Assembly: GCF_014204865.1 (NCBI RefSeq) | Contig: NZ_JACHMG010000001.1 | Coordinates: 2,852,001-2,916,000 of the forward strand | Direction: 5' to 3' | DNA length: 64,000 bases | Source of the DNA: Amycolatopsis jiangsuensis | Lineage (GTDB): Bacteria; Actinomycetota; Actinomycetes; Mycobacteriales; Pseudonocardiaceae | The notes under the pieces: generated by a model | The model's database searches: none | Seen by the model: only the letters and a program-made list of their open reading frames with translations | Told to the model about the DNA's origin: nothing | Made by a program: the position numbers and the translations under genes | Shown: positions 55,206 to 63,544 of the stretch, piece by piece | How positions within the stretch are numbered: position 1 is the stretch's first letter | How the letters are laid out: each line of letters begins with the position of its first letter

Positions 55206-55820
55206 ATGGGACAGGTGAGCACCGAAGACACTACCTCGCGTCGTCGCGGCCGCCGTCCGGCCGGGCAGGACACCCGGGCCGCGCTGCTCACCGCCGCGCG
55301 CGCGGTGTTCGCCGAGAACGGCTACGAACGTGCCACGGTCCGCACGATCGCCGCGCGGGCCGGAGTCGACGCGGCCATGGTCAACCACTGGTTCGGGGGG
55401 AAGGAAGGCCTGTTCGCGCAGGCGGTGCTCAAGCTGCCGTTCGCGCCCCACGAACTCGTCACGGAGTTGCGCACCGGCCCGGACTCCGAACTGGGCTACC
55501 GGATCGTGCGCACCTTTCTCACGCGCTGGGACGGAGCCGGTGGCAGCCAGTTCCAGGCACTCATTCGCAGCGTCGCCGGACACGAGATCGCGGGAAGCGT
55601 GCTGCGCCAGTTCTTCTCGGGCTTCTTCGCCGAGGTGATCCGCGGCATCGGCACGGACCGCCCGGAGCTGCGCACCACGCTGTGCGCGTCGCAGCTGCTC
55701 GGCATGGGCCTCGTCCGCTACGTCACCGAATTCGAACCGCTGGCCTCAGCGGAAGTGGAAACGCTGGTCACCGCGGTGGCTCCGACCCTGCAGCGCTACC
55801 TCACCGGCGACATCGACTAG
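55206..55820 (+). CDS. TetR-family repressor divergent from trpE
   Basis: A 204-residue TetR protein. The DNA-binding part (about 20-65) reads [19 protein letters not shown] and [21 protein letters not shown]. The C-terminal part is of the TetR_C_17/AcrR-like kind. Start ATG 55206, or GTG 55215 nine bases later; neither site is strong. An inverted repeat precedes it. Whether it regulates trpE or only itself is unknown. Confidence 0.8.
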   Translation: MGQVSTEDTTSRRRGRRPAGQDTRAALLTAARAVFAENGYERATVRTIAARAGVDAAMVNHWFGGKEGLFAQAVLKLPFAPHELVTELRTGPDSELGYRIVRTFLTRWDGAGGSQFQALIRSVAGHEIAGSVLRQFFSGFFAEVIRGIGTDRPELRTTLCASQLLGMGLVRYVTEFEPLASAEVETLVTAVAPTLQRYLTGDID

Positions 55821-55841
55821 CGCGCACCGCTCCGGCCGCCC

Positions 55842-56198
55842 TCAGCTGTCGTCGGCGAGCAGCAGCCGGTCTTCGCTGTCGAAGCAGGTGTGCTCGCCGG
55901 TGTGGCAGGCCGGGCCGGTCTGGTCGACGCGCAGCAGCACGGTGTCGCCGTCGCAGTCGATGCGGACCTCGCGCACGTGCTGCACGTGACCGGAGGTCTC
56001 GCCTTTCACCCACAGCTCCTGGCGGCTGCGGGACCAGTACGTGCCGCGCCGGGTGGCGAGGGTGGCGGCCAGTGCCTCGTCGTTCATCCAGGCCATCATC
56101 AGCACGTCGGACGTCGCGTGTTCCACGACGACCGCGGCGACCAGGCCGTCGGAGTTGCGCTTGAGCCGGGCGGCGACTTCCGGAGCCAGCGCCGTCAT
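55842..56198 (-). CDS. hisI: Phosphoribosyl-AMP cyclohydrolase
   Basis: A 118-residue enzyme of histidine synthesis. Family residues are present: [20 protein letters not shown], then [16 protein letters not shown], then the zinc/magnesium site [11 protein letters not shown] and [10 protein letters not shown]. It is the stand-alone HisI form without a fused HisE. The ATG overlaps the hisF stop (ATGA). Confidence 0.93.
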   Translation of the reverse strand: MTALAPEVAARLKRNSDGLVAAVVVEHATSDVLMMAWMNDEALAATLATRRGTYWSRSRQELWVKGETSGHVQHVREVRIDCDGDTVLLRVDQTGPACHTGEHTCFDSEDRLLLADDS

Positions 56199-56968
56199 CG
56201 CACGATCACCCCGTCCACGCGCAGGGCGCCTTTCACGTCACCGATCTTCAACTGTCCGAAGTGGAACACGCTGGCGGCGAGCACGGCATCCGCGCCGGAG
56301 TGCACCGCCGGCGGGAAGTGCTCCACCGCGCCCGCGCCGCCGCTGGCGATCACCGGCACCCGCACGACGTTGCGCACCAGCTCGATCAGCTCCAGGTCGA
56401 AGCCGGTCTTGGTGCCGTCGGCGTCCATCGAGTTGAGCAGGATCTCCCCCACGCCCAGCTCTTCGCCGCGGGCAGCCCACTCGACGGCGTCGATACCGGT
56501 ACCGCGCCGTCCGCCGTGCGTGGTCACTTCGAAGCCGGACGCGGTCGGCTCGCTGCCGTCGGGCACCCGCCGCGCGTCGACCGACAGCACGATGCACTGC
56601 GCGCCGAACCGCCGCGACGCCTCGCGCAGCAGCTCCGGCCGGGTGATCGCGGCGGTGTTGATGCTCACCTTGTCCGCGCCGGTCCGCAGCAGCCGGTTCA
56701 CGTCGTCCGGCGAGCGCACACCGCCGCCCACGGTGAGCGGGATGAAGACCTGTTCCGCGGTGCGGCGGACCACGTCGAAGGTGGTCTCCCGGTCGCCCGA
56801 CGACGCGGTGACGTCGAGGAAGGTCAGCTCGTCGGCGCCCTCGGCGTCGTAGCGGCGCGCCAGCTCGACCGGATCGCCCGCGTCCCGCAGCCCGGCGAAG
56901 TTGACCCCCTTCACGACCCGGCCCGCGTCGACGTCGAGACAGGGAATCACCCGCACCGCCACAGCCAT
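56195..56968 (-). CDS. hisF: Imidazole glycerol phosphate synthase, cyclase subunit
   Basis: A 257-residue half-barrel repeat enzyme working with HisH. The catalytic Asp residues are in [17 protein letters not shown] (Asp12 region) and IVLSVDARR (about 130). [16 protein letters not shown] and [11 protein letters not shown] form the phosphate sites. ATG 56968. hisF and hisI are coupled; hisH lies 2.8 kb away with priA, which is the usual pattern when other genes are inserted. Confidence 0.94.
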   Translation of the reverse strand: MAVAVRVIPCLDVDAGRVVKGVNFAGLRDAGDPVELARRYDAEGADELTFLDVTASSGDRETTFDVVRRTAEQVFIPLTVGGGVRSPDDVNRLLRTGADKVSINTAAITRPELLREASRRFGAQCIVLSVDARRVPDGSEPTASGFEVTTHGGRRGTGIDAVEWAARGEELGVGEILLNSMDADGTKTGFDLELIELVRNVVRVPVIASGGAGAVEHFPPAVHSGADAVLAASVFHFGQLKIGDVKGALRVDGVIVR

Positions 56969-57050
56969 GCCCCCAGGGTAGCTGTGCTGGTCAGAGGTGA
57001 GTTCGGCAACCCGATGCAGCCAAACCGGGGTCTCGCGCGTCTAGGAGGAC

Positions 57051-57560
57051 GTGACCACCGGCTTCGACGACTTCGTGGCGGCCCGCCTCGACGGGCTCCT
57101 GCGCTACGCGACCGTCCTCACCGACGATCCGCACCTGGCGCAGGACATCGTGCAGGACGTGCTGCTGCGGGCTCAGGAGCGCTGGGACAGGATCGCCTCG
57201 CCGCCCACCTACGTACGGCGGATGATCACCAACGAGTACCTGTCGTGGCGGCGCCGGGCGGCCCGCCGGATGGTGCCGTCGAACCACGCCGTGCTCGACT
57301 CGCTCAGCCCGCCGGAAGCCGATCCCAGCGTGGCCTACGACGAACGCGACGAGATGCTCGCGCTGCTGGCCACCCTGCCCCGTAAACAACGGGCCGCGCT
57401 CGTGCTGCGTTACTACGAGAACTACACCGACGCGGAGATCGCCGACGTGCTGCGTTGCGGCGTTTCGACCGTACGAAGCCAGATTTCCCGCGCGCTGGCC
57501 ACGCTGCGCGCCGGCGTGCGCCCGATGTCCACCACCCTCACGACCGGAGCGGGAGAATGA
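57051..57560 (+). CDS. SigE-type ECF sigma factor
   Basis: A 169-residue extracytoplasmic-function sigma factor of the actinobacterial SigE (SACE_1349-like) family. Region 2 is visible as DDPHLAQDIVQDVLLRAQERWDRI (written here as parts: DPHLAQDIVQDVLL, RAQERWDRI; about 24-46), with IRRMITNEYLSWRR-like sequence next, and region 4 is KQRAALVLRYYENYTD plus CGVSTVRSQISRAL (about 107-150). The GTG start follows TAGGAGGAC. It overlaps the next gene by four bases (ATGA), so that membrane protein is its likely partner. Confidence 0.85.
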   Translation: MTTGFDDFVAARLDGLLRYATVLTDDPHLAQDIVQDVLLRAQERWDRIASPPTYVRRMITNEYLSWRRRAARRMVPSNHAVLDSLSPPEADPSVAYDERDEMLALLATLPRKQRAALVLRYYENYTDAEIADVLRCGVSTVRSQISRALATLRAGVRPMSTTLTTGAGE

Positions 57561-58528
57561 GCGAGCACGAGACCGAGACGCTGCTGCGGGACAGCCTCGA
57601 ACGGCTCGCCGACCGCGCACCCGACGGCCGCGAGGTCCGGGGCGCGCTGGCCCGCGCCCGGCGCCGGCGGCGTCCCCGGCTCGCCCTCGCCGCCGTCGCC
57701 GCAGCCGTGGTCGTGGTGAGTGCCGGGATCCCCGTGGCGCTGAACGTGGTGTCCGGCACGTCCGCCGACCTGACGCCGGCGGCGAGCCGGCCGGTGCTCG
57801 GGTACACGCCGGACTGGCTGCCCGACGGCTTCACCGAGCAGTACCGCTCCGGCGGGCCGGGCACCGCTGTCCAGGTGCGACGGTGGATGGCCGGTCCGGC
57901 CAGGGTGGAACTGGCCGCGCATTCCACCGCCGAGCCGGAGTGGGCACAGACCGCGCTGCGCATCGCGGCCCTGCGGGACCAGGTCGTGGTGGACGGCAGG
58001 GTGGGCATGGTGACCGGCGAGAACGCCGCGGCGGCCACGGTGACCTGGATGCCCGACGACCGGCACGTGCTCACCGCGGAGGTGGACGGGATGCCGGACG
58101 CGCGCGGCGTCGCCGAACAGGTGGCCGATTCCGTGCGCGCCGAACCCGCCCAGGTCCGCGGCGAGGCGCGGCTGGGCTCGTTGCCGAACGGGCTTCGTGA
58201 GCTGGCCACGACGGTGCAGGGCAGCAGTCCCGAGGACGGCAGCACCACGCTGGACGCGAGCGCTCCGGCGGCACCCCGTGCGGTGGCGGTGCGGGTGACC
58301 GTCGGGGCCGGCTCCCCCGGCCTCGGCGGATCGGCGCCGGTGCGGGTGCGGGGCCTGCCCGGGGCGTACGTGGCCGCGTCCGGTCCGGCGGAGGCGTCGG
58401 TCACCGTGCGCCTGCCGTCCGGCCGCTGGCTGACCGCGTCCGGGCGGGTGCCGCAGGCGCAACTGATCGCGGTGGCCGACGGCGTGGAACTCGACTCGGC
58501 CCCGGACTACGGCTGGCTCGGCGACTGA
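57557..58528 (+). CDS. Single-pass membrane partner of the sigma factor
   Basis: A 323-residue protein with a short cytoplasmic N-terminus (about 1-35, SEHETETLLRDSLERLADRA), one membrane helix (about 38-62, ALAAVAAAVVVVSAGIPVAL) and a long extracytoplasmic part without a family I recognise. The order, immediately after a SigE-type factor and coupled to it, suggests anti-sigma or sensing function, but the usual zinc anti-sigma motif (HxxxCxxC) is absent. The PRLRRRR-type positive patch before the helix fixes the topology. Confidence 0.7.
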   Translation: MSEHETETLLRDSLERLADRAPDGREVRGALARARRRRRPRLALAAVAAAVVVVSAGIPVALNVVSGTSADLTPAASRPVLGYTPDWLPDGFTEQYRSGGPGTAVQVRRWMAGPARVELAAHSTAEPEWAQTALRIAALRDQVVVDGRVGMVTGENAAAATVTWMPDDRHVLTAEVDGMPDARGVAEQVADSVRAEPAQVRGEARLGSLPNGLRELATTVQGSSPEDGSTTLDASAPAAPRAVAVRVTVGAGSPGLGGSAPVRVRGLPGAYVAASGPAEASVTVRLPSGRWLTASGRVPQAQLIAVADGVELDSAPDYGWLGD

Positions 58529-58545
58529 GGCACTACCGTGGAGCC

Positions 58546-58935
58546 ATGCCGTCCGAACTGGAGCGTCTGGCCGACGAGAAGTACGTCCTGCTCACCACCT
58601 TCCGCCGGGACGGGCGCGCCGTGCCCACCGCGGTCTGGGCGGCGCGCGAGGGCGACGAGCTGGTGGTGTGGTCGGACCGCAACGCGGGCAAGGTGAAACG
58701 CATCCGCAACGGCGGCGACGTGCGGGTGCAGGCCTGCGACGTCCGCGGCCGCAGCACGCACGGTGCCGAGGTCGCCGGCACGGCACGGCTGCTCGACCGG
58801 CAGGGCTCCGAACGGGTGCGGCGGGCCATCGCCGGGAAGTACGGCGTGGTGGGCCGCGTGACGATGTTCTTCAGCCGGCTGCGCGGCGGCACGGACCGCA
58901 CCATCGGCATCGCCGTGACCCTGGGTTCCGCCTGA
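58546..58935 (+). CDS. PPOX-class F420-dependent oxidoreductase
   Basis: A 129-residue split-barrel flavin/F420-binding protein of the pyridoxamine 5'-phosphate oxidase-like class (TIGR03666-type). It opens with LADEKYVLLTTFRRDGRAVPTAVW (parts: YVLLTTFRRDGR, AVPTAVW), then VVWSDRNAGKVKRIRNGG, typical of F420-binding members. Its substrate is unknown. ATG 58546. It stands between the sigma operon and convergent priA, just 17 bases after the preceding gene. Confidence 0.82.
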   Translation: MPSELERLADEKYVLLTTFRRDGRAVPTAVWAAREGDELVVWSDRNAGKVKRIRNGGDVRVQACDVRGRSTHGAEVAGTARLLDRQGSERVRRAIAGKYGVVGRVTMFFSRLRGGTDRTIGIAVTLGSA

Positions 58936-58960
58936 TCCGGACGGGCCGGCGCGCACCGCG

Positions 58961-59692
58961 TCAGCGGACGGCGGCCAGGGCTTCTGGCAGGGTGAACGCG
59001 CCCGCGTACAGCGCCTTGCCCACGATCGACCCTTCGACGCCGTCGCCGGACAGGCTCGCCAGCGCACGCAGGTCGTCCACACTGGACACTCCGCCGGAGG
59101 CGATCACCGGGGCGTCGGTGCGGGCGGTGACCTCGCGCAGCAGGTCGAGGTTCGGGCCGCGCAGGGTGCCGTCCTTGCTCACGTCGGTGACCACGTAGCG
59201 GCTCGCGCCGTCGCGGTCCAGGCGGTCCAGTACCTCCCACAGGTCGCCGCCGTCGGAGGTCCAGCCGCGCGCGGAGAGCCGGTGCCCGGCCTCGGTGATC
59301 CGCACATCCAGGCCGATCGCCACCCGGTCGCCGTAGGCGGCCACCGCCTTCGCCGTCCACTCCGGGTCCTCCAGCGCCGCGGTGCCGAGGTTCACCCGGC
59401 GGGCGCCGGTGCCGAGCGCGGCCTCCAGCGACGCGTCGTCGCGGATCCCGCCGGAAAGCTCCACCTGCACGTCGAGCCTGCCGACCACCTCGGCGAGCAG
59501 CTCGCGGTTGCTGCCCTTGCCGAACGCCGCGTCGAGGTCCACCAGGTGGATCCACTCGGCACCGTCGCGCTGCCAGGCCAGCGCCGCCTCCAGCGGGCTG
59601 CCGTAGGACGTCTCGGTGCCGGCCTCGCCCTGGACGAGTCGGACCGCCTGGCCATCGGCCACATCAACTGCGGGAAGGAGCGTGAAAGTCAC
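58961..59692 (-). CDS. priA: Bifunctional phosphoribosyl isomerase
   Basis: A 243-residue barrel combining the HisA and TrpF isomerisations. The two catalytic aspartates are in [15 protein letters not shown] (about 11) and [14 protein letters not shown] (about 172). [14 protein letters not shown] and [11 protein letters not shown] are the phosphate loops. In actinomycetes, this PriA type replaces TrpF, agreeing with no trpF in the trp block. ATG 59692. Confidence 0.92.
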   Translation of the reverse strand: MTFTLLPAVDVADGQAVRLVQGEAGTETSYGSPLEAALAWQRDGAEWIHLVDLDAAFGKGSNRELLAEVVGRLDVQVELSGGIRDDASLEAALGTGARRVNLGTAALEDPEWTAKAVAAYGDRVAIGLDVRITEAGHRLSARGWTSDGGDLWEVLDRLDRDGASRYVVTDVSKDGTLRGPNLDLLREVTARTDAPVIASGGVSSVDDLRALASLSGDGVEGSIVGKALYAGAFTLPEALAAVR

Positions 59693-59734
59693 GCGCCCAG
59701 CCTAAGGCCGTGCCGCTGCGGCCTCGCGAGGTGG

Positions 59735-60364
59735 TCAGAGGGTGTCGAGCCAGTTGCGCAGCAGCCGGGCGCCGGCGTCACCGGACTTCTCCGGGTGGAA
59801 CTGGGTGGCCCACAGCGGGCCGTTCTCCACCGCGGCGACGAAGTCCTCACCGTGGCAGGCCCAGGTGACCTTCGGCTGCTGACCGGCCAGCCCGGAGTCC
59901 AGCTCCCAGCGGCGCGCGGCGTAGGAGTGCACGAAGTAGAACCGTTCTTCCGGGTCGATCCCGGCGAACAGCGCCGAATCCGCCGGCGCGCGCACGGTGT
60001 TCCAGCCCATGTGCGGGAGGACGTCGGCGTGCAGCCGCTCGACCGTGCCCGGCCACTCGCCGGTGCCCTCGGTCTCCTCGCCGTGCTCGACCCCGCGGCC
60101 GAACAGGATCTGCATGCCCACGCAGATGCCCAGCACCGGGCGGCCGCCGGCGAGCCGTTTGCCGACGATCCGGTGCCCGTGGACCTCCCGCAGGCCCGCC
60201 ATGCACGCGGAGAACGCGCCGACGCCGGGTACCACCAGCCCGTCGGCCTCGAGCGCGGCATGCGGATCGGCGGTGACCTCCACGTCGGCGCCCGCGCGCG
60301 CGACCGCGCGTTCGGCGGAACGGAGGTTGCCGGAGCCGTAGTCGAGGATCACCACACGAGACAC
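59735..60364 (-). CDS. hisH: Imidazole glycerol phosphate synthase, glutaminase subunit
   Basis: A 209-residue class I glutamine amidotransferase. The nucleophile Cys is in [14 protein letters not shown] (about 80-93); the catalytic His and Glu are in [10 protein letters not shown] (about 190). [15 protein letters not shown] is the N-terminal motif. GTG 60364 is the start. It precedes priA by 42 bases in the same direction, as in the standard his operon, while hisB is not in the window. Confidence 0.94.
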   Translation of the reverse strand: MSRVVILDYGSGNLRSAERAVARAGADVEVTADPHAALEADGLVVPGVGAFSACMAGLREVHGHRIVGKRLAGGRPVLGICVGMQILFGRGVEHGEETEGTGEWPGTVERLHADVLPHMGWNTVRAPADSALFAGIDPEERFYFVHSYAARRWELDSGLAGQQPKVTWACHGEDFVAAVENGPLWATQFHPEKSGDAGARLLRNWLDTL

Positions 60365-60496
60365 ACGTCAAGGGTAGTCCCCGGAGCCGCGCGCCCGGTT
60401 TTTCGCCCGGCCGGGTTTCGGTGTGCACCCGAACGGGTATTCACCAGCCTCACGCGGGCGCACCGCCGGTGCCCCCGGACCCGGAAAGAGGACGAG

Positions 60497-60679
60497 ATGT
60501 CCGAGTCCGACCTGCTCTGCCGGATGTTCCAAGCCTGGCGGGAGGACATCGACAGCGTGCCGATCCCGCAGTTCACCGTGCCCACGGTCCCGCCGCAGCT
60601 GACGCGCGCGGAGGTCGACGCGGTACGCGACGGCGCGCACGTGAGCAATCCCACGCGCCGATCGGCGGGTCCCCGCTGA
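60497..60679 (+). CDS. Small protein of unknown function
   Basis: A 60-residue frame from ATG 60497 behind AAAGAGGACGAG. The middle is Pro-rich (SVPIPQFTVPTVPPQL), the C-terminus basic. No family recognised. It lies between hisH and an acyl-CoA dehydrogenase gene. The ribosome site and codon pattern make it plausible, but it could be spurious. Confidence 0.45.
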   Translation: MSESDLLCRMFQAWREDIDSVPIPQFTVPTVPPQLTRAEVDAVRDGAHVSNPTRRSAGPR

Positions 60680-60734
60680 CGTCGTTGTGCTTTCCTTCGA
60701 GGGCCGCACCGATGCGTCTCCCGAAGGAGTACCG

Positions 60735-61907
60735 ATGAGCAGCAGCCCGGATCCGCACGATTTCCTCGCCCTCGACGCCGGGCTCGACGAGGACGAACGA
60801 GCGATCCGGGACGCCGTCCGTGACTACGCCCGCGACCAGCTGCTCGACCAGGTCGCCGAGTGGTACGAGACCGGTTCGCTGCCCGCGCGGGAGCTGGCCA
60901 AGGGCTTCGGCCAGCTCGGCCTGCTGGGCATGCACCTGCACGGTTACGGCTGCGCCGGCACGAGCGCGGTGGCCTACGGCGTCGCCTGCCGGGAGCTGGA
61001 AGCCGTGGACTCCGGCCTGCGCAGCTTCGTGTCCGTGCAGGGCTCGCTGGCGATGTTCGCCATTCACCGCTGGGGCACCGAGGAGCACCGGTCCGAATGG
61101 CTGCCGCGGATGGCCTCCGGGGACGCGCTGGGCTGTTTCGGCCTGACCGAACCGGACGCGGGCAGCGACCCGGGCAGCATGCGCACCCGCGCCGTGCGCG
61201 ACGGCTCCGACTGGGTGCTCAACGGCACGAAGATGTGGATAACCAACGGCACGGTCGCCGACGTGGCTGTGGTGTGGGCGCAGACCGACGAGGGAGTCCG
61301 CGGTTTCGTCGTGCCCACCGACACGCCCGGGTTCACCGCGAACGAGGTCAGGCACAAGCTTTCCCTGCGTGCCTCGCTCACCGCGGAGCTGGTGCTCGAC
61401 GGCGTGCGGCTGCCGGAATCGGCGGCGTTCCCGGAGGTCCGCGGGCTGCGCGGTCCCCTGTCATGTCTCAACGAAGCCCGCTACGGCATCCTGTTCGGCG
61501 TCGTCGGCGCAGCTCGCGCGTGCTACCAGGCGGCGCTGGACTACACACTGGCCCGCGAGCAGTTCGGCAAACCACTCGCCGGTTTCCAGCTCACCCAGCG
61601 CAAACTCGCCGACCTCGTGGTGGAGGTCAACCGGGCCGGCCTGGTCGCACTGCAGATCGGTCGGCTGAAGGACGCCGGTTCCCTGCACCACAACCACGTC
61701 AGCTTCGGGAAGCTGGCGAACGTGCGCTCCGCGATCGAGGTCGCCCGCACCGCCCGGACGATGCTCGGCGCGAACGGCATTTCGCTCGAGTACCCGGTCA
61801 TGCGGCACATGGCGAACCTCGAGACGGTGCTGACCTACGAGGGCACCGAGGAAATGCACGCGCTCTCGCTCGGCCAATCGGTGACCGGGATCGCGGCGTT
61901 CCGCTGA
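60735..61907 (+). CDS. Acyl-CoA dehydrogenase, glutaryl-CoA dehydrogenase-like
   Basis: A 390-residue FAD enzyme. It has CFGLTEPDAGSDPGSMRTRA (about 132-151), NGTKMWITNGTVADVAVVW, KLSLRASLTAELVLDGVRL, and the catalytic Glu in TYEGTEEMHALSLG near 370. Arg and Ser positions of the glutaryl-CoA dehydrogenase subgroup look similar, but decarboxylating activity is not proven. ATG 60735 has GAAGGAGTACCG before it. It stands alone, convergent with the transketolase pair. Confidence 0.85.
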   Translation: MSSSPDPHDFLALDAGLDEDERAIRDAVRDYARDQLLDQVAEWYETGSLPARELAKGFGQLGLLGMHLHGYGCAGTSAVAYGVACRELEAVDSGLRSFVSVQGSLAMFAIHRWGTEEHRSEWLPRMASGDALGCFGLTEPDAGSDPGSMRTRAVRDGSDWVLNGTKMWITNGTVADVAVVWAQTDEGVRGFVVPTDTPGFTANEVRHKLSLRASLTAELVLDGVRLPESAAFPEVRGLRGPLSCLNEARYGILFGVVGAARACYQAALDYTLAREQFGKPLAGFQLTQRKLADLVVEVNRAGLVALQIGRLKDAGSLHHNHVSFGKLANVRSAIEVARTARTMLGANGISLEYPVMRHMANLETVLTYEGTEEMHALSLGQSVTGIAAFR

Positions 61908-61920
61908 TCCCGGCCCCGGC

Positions 61921-62808
61921 TCAGCGGAAGAACTCCTTGAGGGACAAGGCGATCGAGCCCGCGTCGAGCCCGTGCGCGAGGTCGTGGTCGGCGAGCGTGC
62001 CGTAGATCCGTACCTCGCTCTCGCGCAGGGTGCCGAGGCTCAGCAGCCGGTGCGGCAGGTCCGCCAGCGCTTCGGACGCCTGGTATGCCGACGTGCCCCG
62101 CAGGTAGGGCTCGACCAGTGCGACGTCCGGCGCGCCTGTCACCGCGGCACGCAGGCCGGCGGCGTCGAACGGGCGCACAGTGGAGGTGTAGAGCACGGTC
62201 ACGTCGAGGTGCTCGGTCGCCTCGAGCACGCGGTCGAGCATCGGCCCGACCGCGACCACCACCCCGCGGCGGCCGTGGCGCAGCGCCTGCAATCCGACGC
62301 CGAAGTACGGGGAAGCGTTCTGCTGCGCGGAAAGCCGGAGGTACACGCGGTCGTCGCCGGGCACCGAATCGAGCAGCAGCCGGCGGGCCTCCTCGGGATG
62401 CCCGGGCACGTGCACGTACCAGGACGGCAGCGAATCGATCAGCGCGACGTCACCCGGCGCCTGGTGGGTCCGGCCTTCGGCGGGCATGTCGTAGGACGCG
62501 CCGTAGGAGACGAGCACCGCGCCGAGGTCCTGATGACTCAGGTCGAGCTTGATCTGTTCGAACGCCCGCTCCACGAGGAACGGGGAGAAGGTGTGCACGA
62601 TCGGCCGCAGCCCGGCGAGGGCGAGTCCGGCGCCGGTGCTCACCAGCAGCTGCTCGCGGATCCCGACATTGAGCACCCGGTGCGGATGCCGCCGCGCGGC
62701 GCCGGCGAGCTGGGCGGCGGAGATGTCCGCGAGCACCACCGCCGTGTCCGGGTCGGTGTCCAGGATTTCTTCGGCGGTGGTGAGGAAAACCTCTCGCATG
62801 TCCGGCAT
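61921..62808 (-). CDS. Transketolase-like protein, C-terminal half
   Basis: A 295-residue protein equivalent to the pyrimidine-binding and C-terminal domains of transketolase: NVGIREQLLVSTGAGLALAG (about 45-64, with the Glu that activates thiamine diphosphate), then HQDLGAVLVSYGASYD and the C-terminal domain VALVEPYLRGTSA. Its ATG shares one base with the stop of the N-terminal half (TGATG), so the halves are made together. Such split enzymes may be transketolases or other 2-keto sugar-forming enzymes of secondary metabolism. Confidence 0.8.
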   Translation of the reverse strand: MPDMREVFLTTAEEILDTDPDTAVVLADISAAQLAGAARRHPHRVLNVGIREQLLVSTGAGLALAGLRPIVHTFSPFLVERAFEQIKLDLSHQDLGAVLVSYGASYDMPAEGRTHQAPGDVALIDSLPSWYVHVPGHPEEARRLLLDSVPGDDRVYLRLSAQQNASPYFGVGLQALRHGRRGVVVAVGPMLDRVLEATEHLDVTVLYTSTVRPFDAAGLRAAVTGAPDVALVEPYLRGTSAYQASEALADLPHRLLSLGTLRESEVRIYGTLADHDLAHGLDAGSIALSLKEFFR

Positions 62809-63491
62809 CAGTGCCCGCCTTTCGGTGCCACGACGGCGACCACGGCGAGCGGCCGGCCCGCATGGTCGGTGGTGAACGCGTCGTACAGCGCTTCGTGGTC
62901 GCGACCGGAAACGGTGCGCACCGCCCAGCCCTCAATTTCGAAGCGCCGCGCGATGCCGCCCGGCCAGCCGTGGGTGGAGGACTGATTGTCGATGAGCACC
63001 GTGGTCAGGTTGTCCAGGCCCATCCGCCCCGCAACGACGATCGCCTCGTGGTTGGAGCCCTCGTCGAGCTCGGCGTCGCCGACCAGGGTGACCACCCGCG
63101 CGTCGCGGCCTTGCGCACGCAGGCCGGCCGCCGTCCCCAGCGCGATCGGCAGGCCGTGTCCGAGGGAACCGCTGGAGATTTCGACGCCCGGCACGCGGGC
63201 GCGGTCGGGATGGTGCCCGAGCCGGGAACGGACGGAGCTCCAGTCGGCGAGCTCCGCCTCGTCGAGGAATCCCTTCGCGGCCAGCACCGCGTAGTAGGCC
63301 ATCGGGCCGTGTCCTTTGGACAACAGGAAACGGTCGCGGCCCGGATCGTGCAGGGTCTCCGGCGTCACGCGCAGCACGCGGTCGAACAGCACCCACAGAA
63401 CGTCCACCGTGGACTCCGCGGCCGCGTGGTGCTTGTCGTCGCCGGTCATCAGGGAAATCAGCCCGGGCAACCGGGTTCTCGTGGTGCTCAT
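62808..63491 (-). CDS. Transketolase-like protein, N-terminal half
   Basis: A 227-residue thiamine-diphosphate-binding domain: DRFLLSKGHGPMAYYAVLA (about 58-76), SSGSLGHGLPIALGTAAGLR and the cofactor motif GDAELDEGSNHEAIVVAG with a following VLIDNQSS. ATG 63491 is the probable start; a longer frame to 63506 lies over the operator. It is divergent from soxR and probably under its control. Together with the next gene it makes one two-chain enzyme. Confidence 0.82.
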   Translation of the reverse strand: MSTTRTRLPGLISLMTGDDKHHAAAESTVDVLWVLFDRVLRVTPETLHDPGRDRFLLSKGHGPMAYYAVLAAKGFLDEAELADWSSVRSRLGHHPDRARVPGVEISSGSLGHGLPIALGTAAGLRAQGRDARVVTLVGDAELDEGSNHEAIVVAGRMGLDNLTTVLIDNQSSTHGWPGGIARRFEIEGWAVRTVSGRDHEALYDAFTTDHAGRPLAVVAVVAPKGGH

Positions 63492-63507
63492 GCCCTGACG
63501 ATGCAAC

Positions 63508-63529
63508 CTCGACCAAACTGTAGGTCAAG
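63508..63529. promoter_or_regulatory. SoxR-like operator and promoter
   Basis: CTCGACC (63508-63514) and GGTCAAG (63523-63529) form an inverted repeat (6 of 7 positions) around 8 bases between soxR and the transketolase genes. TAACCT at 63532-63537 can be the -10 for soxR, whose ATG follows seven bases later, suggesting a leaderless autoregulated transcript. Confidence 0.55.
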
Positions 63530-63544
63530 CGCTAACCTGGACCA

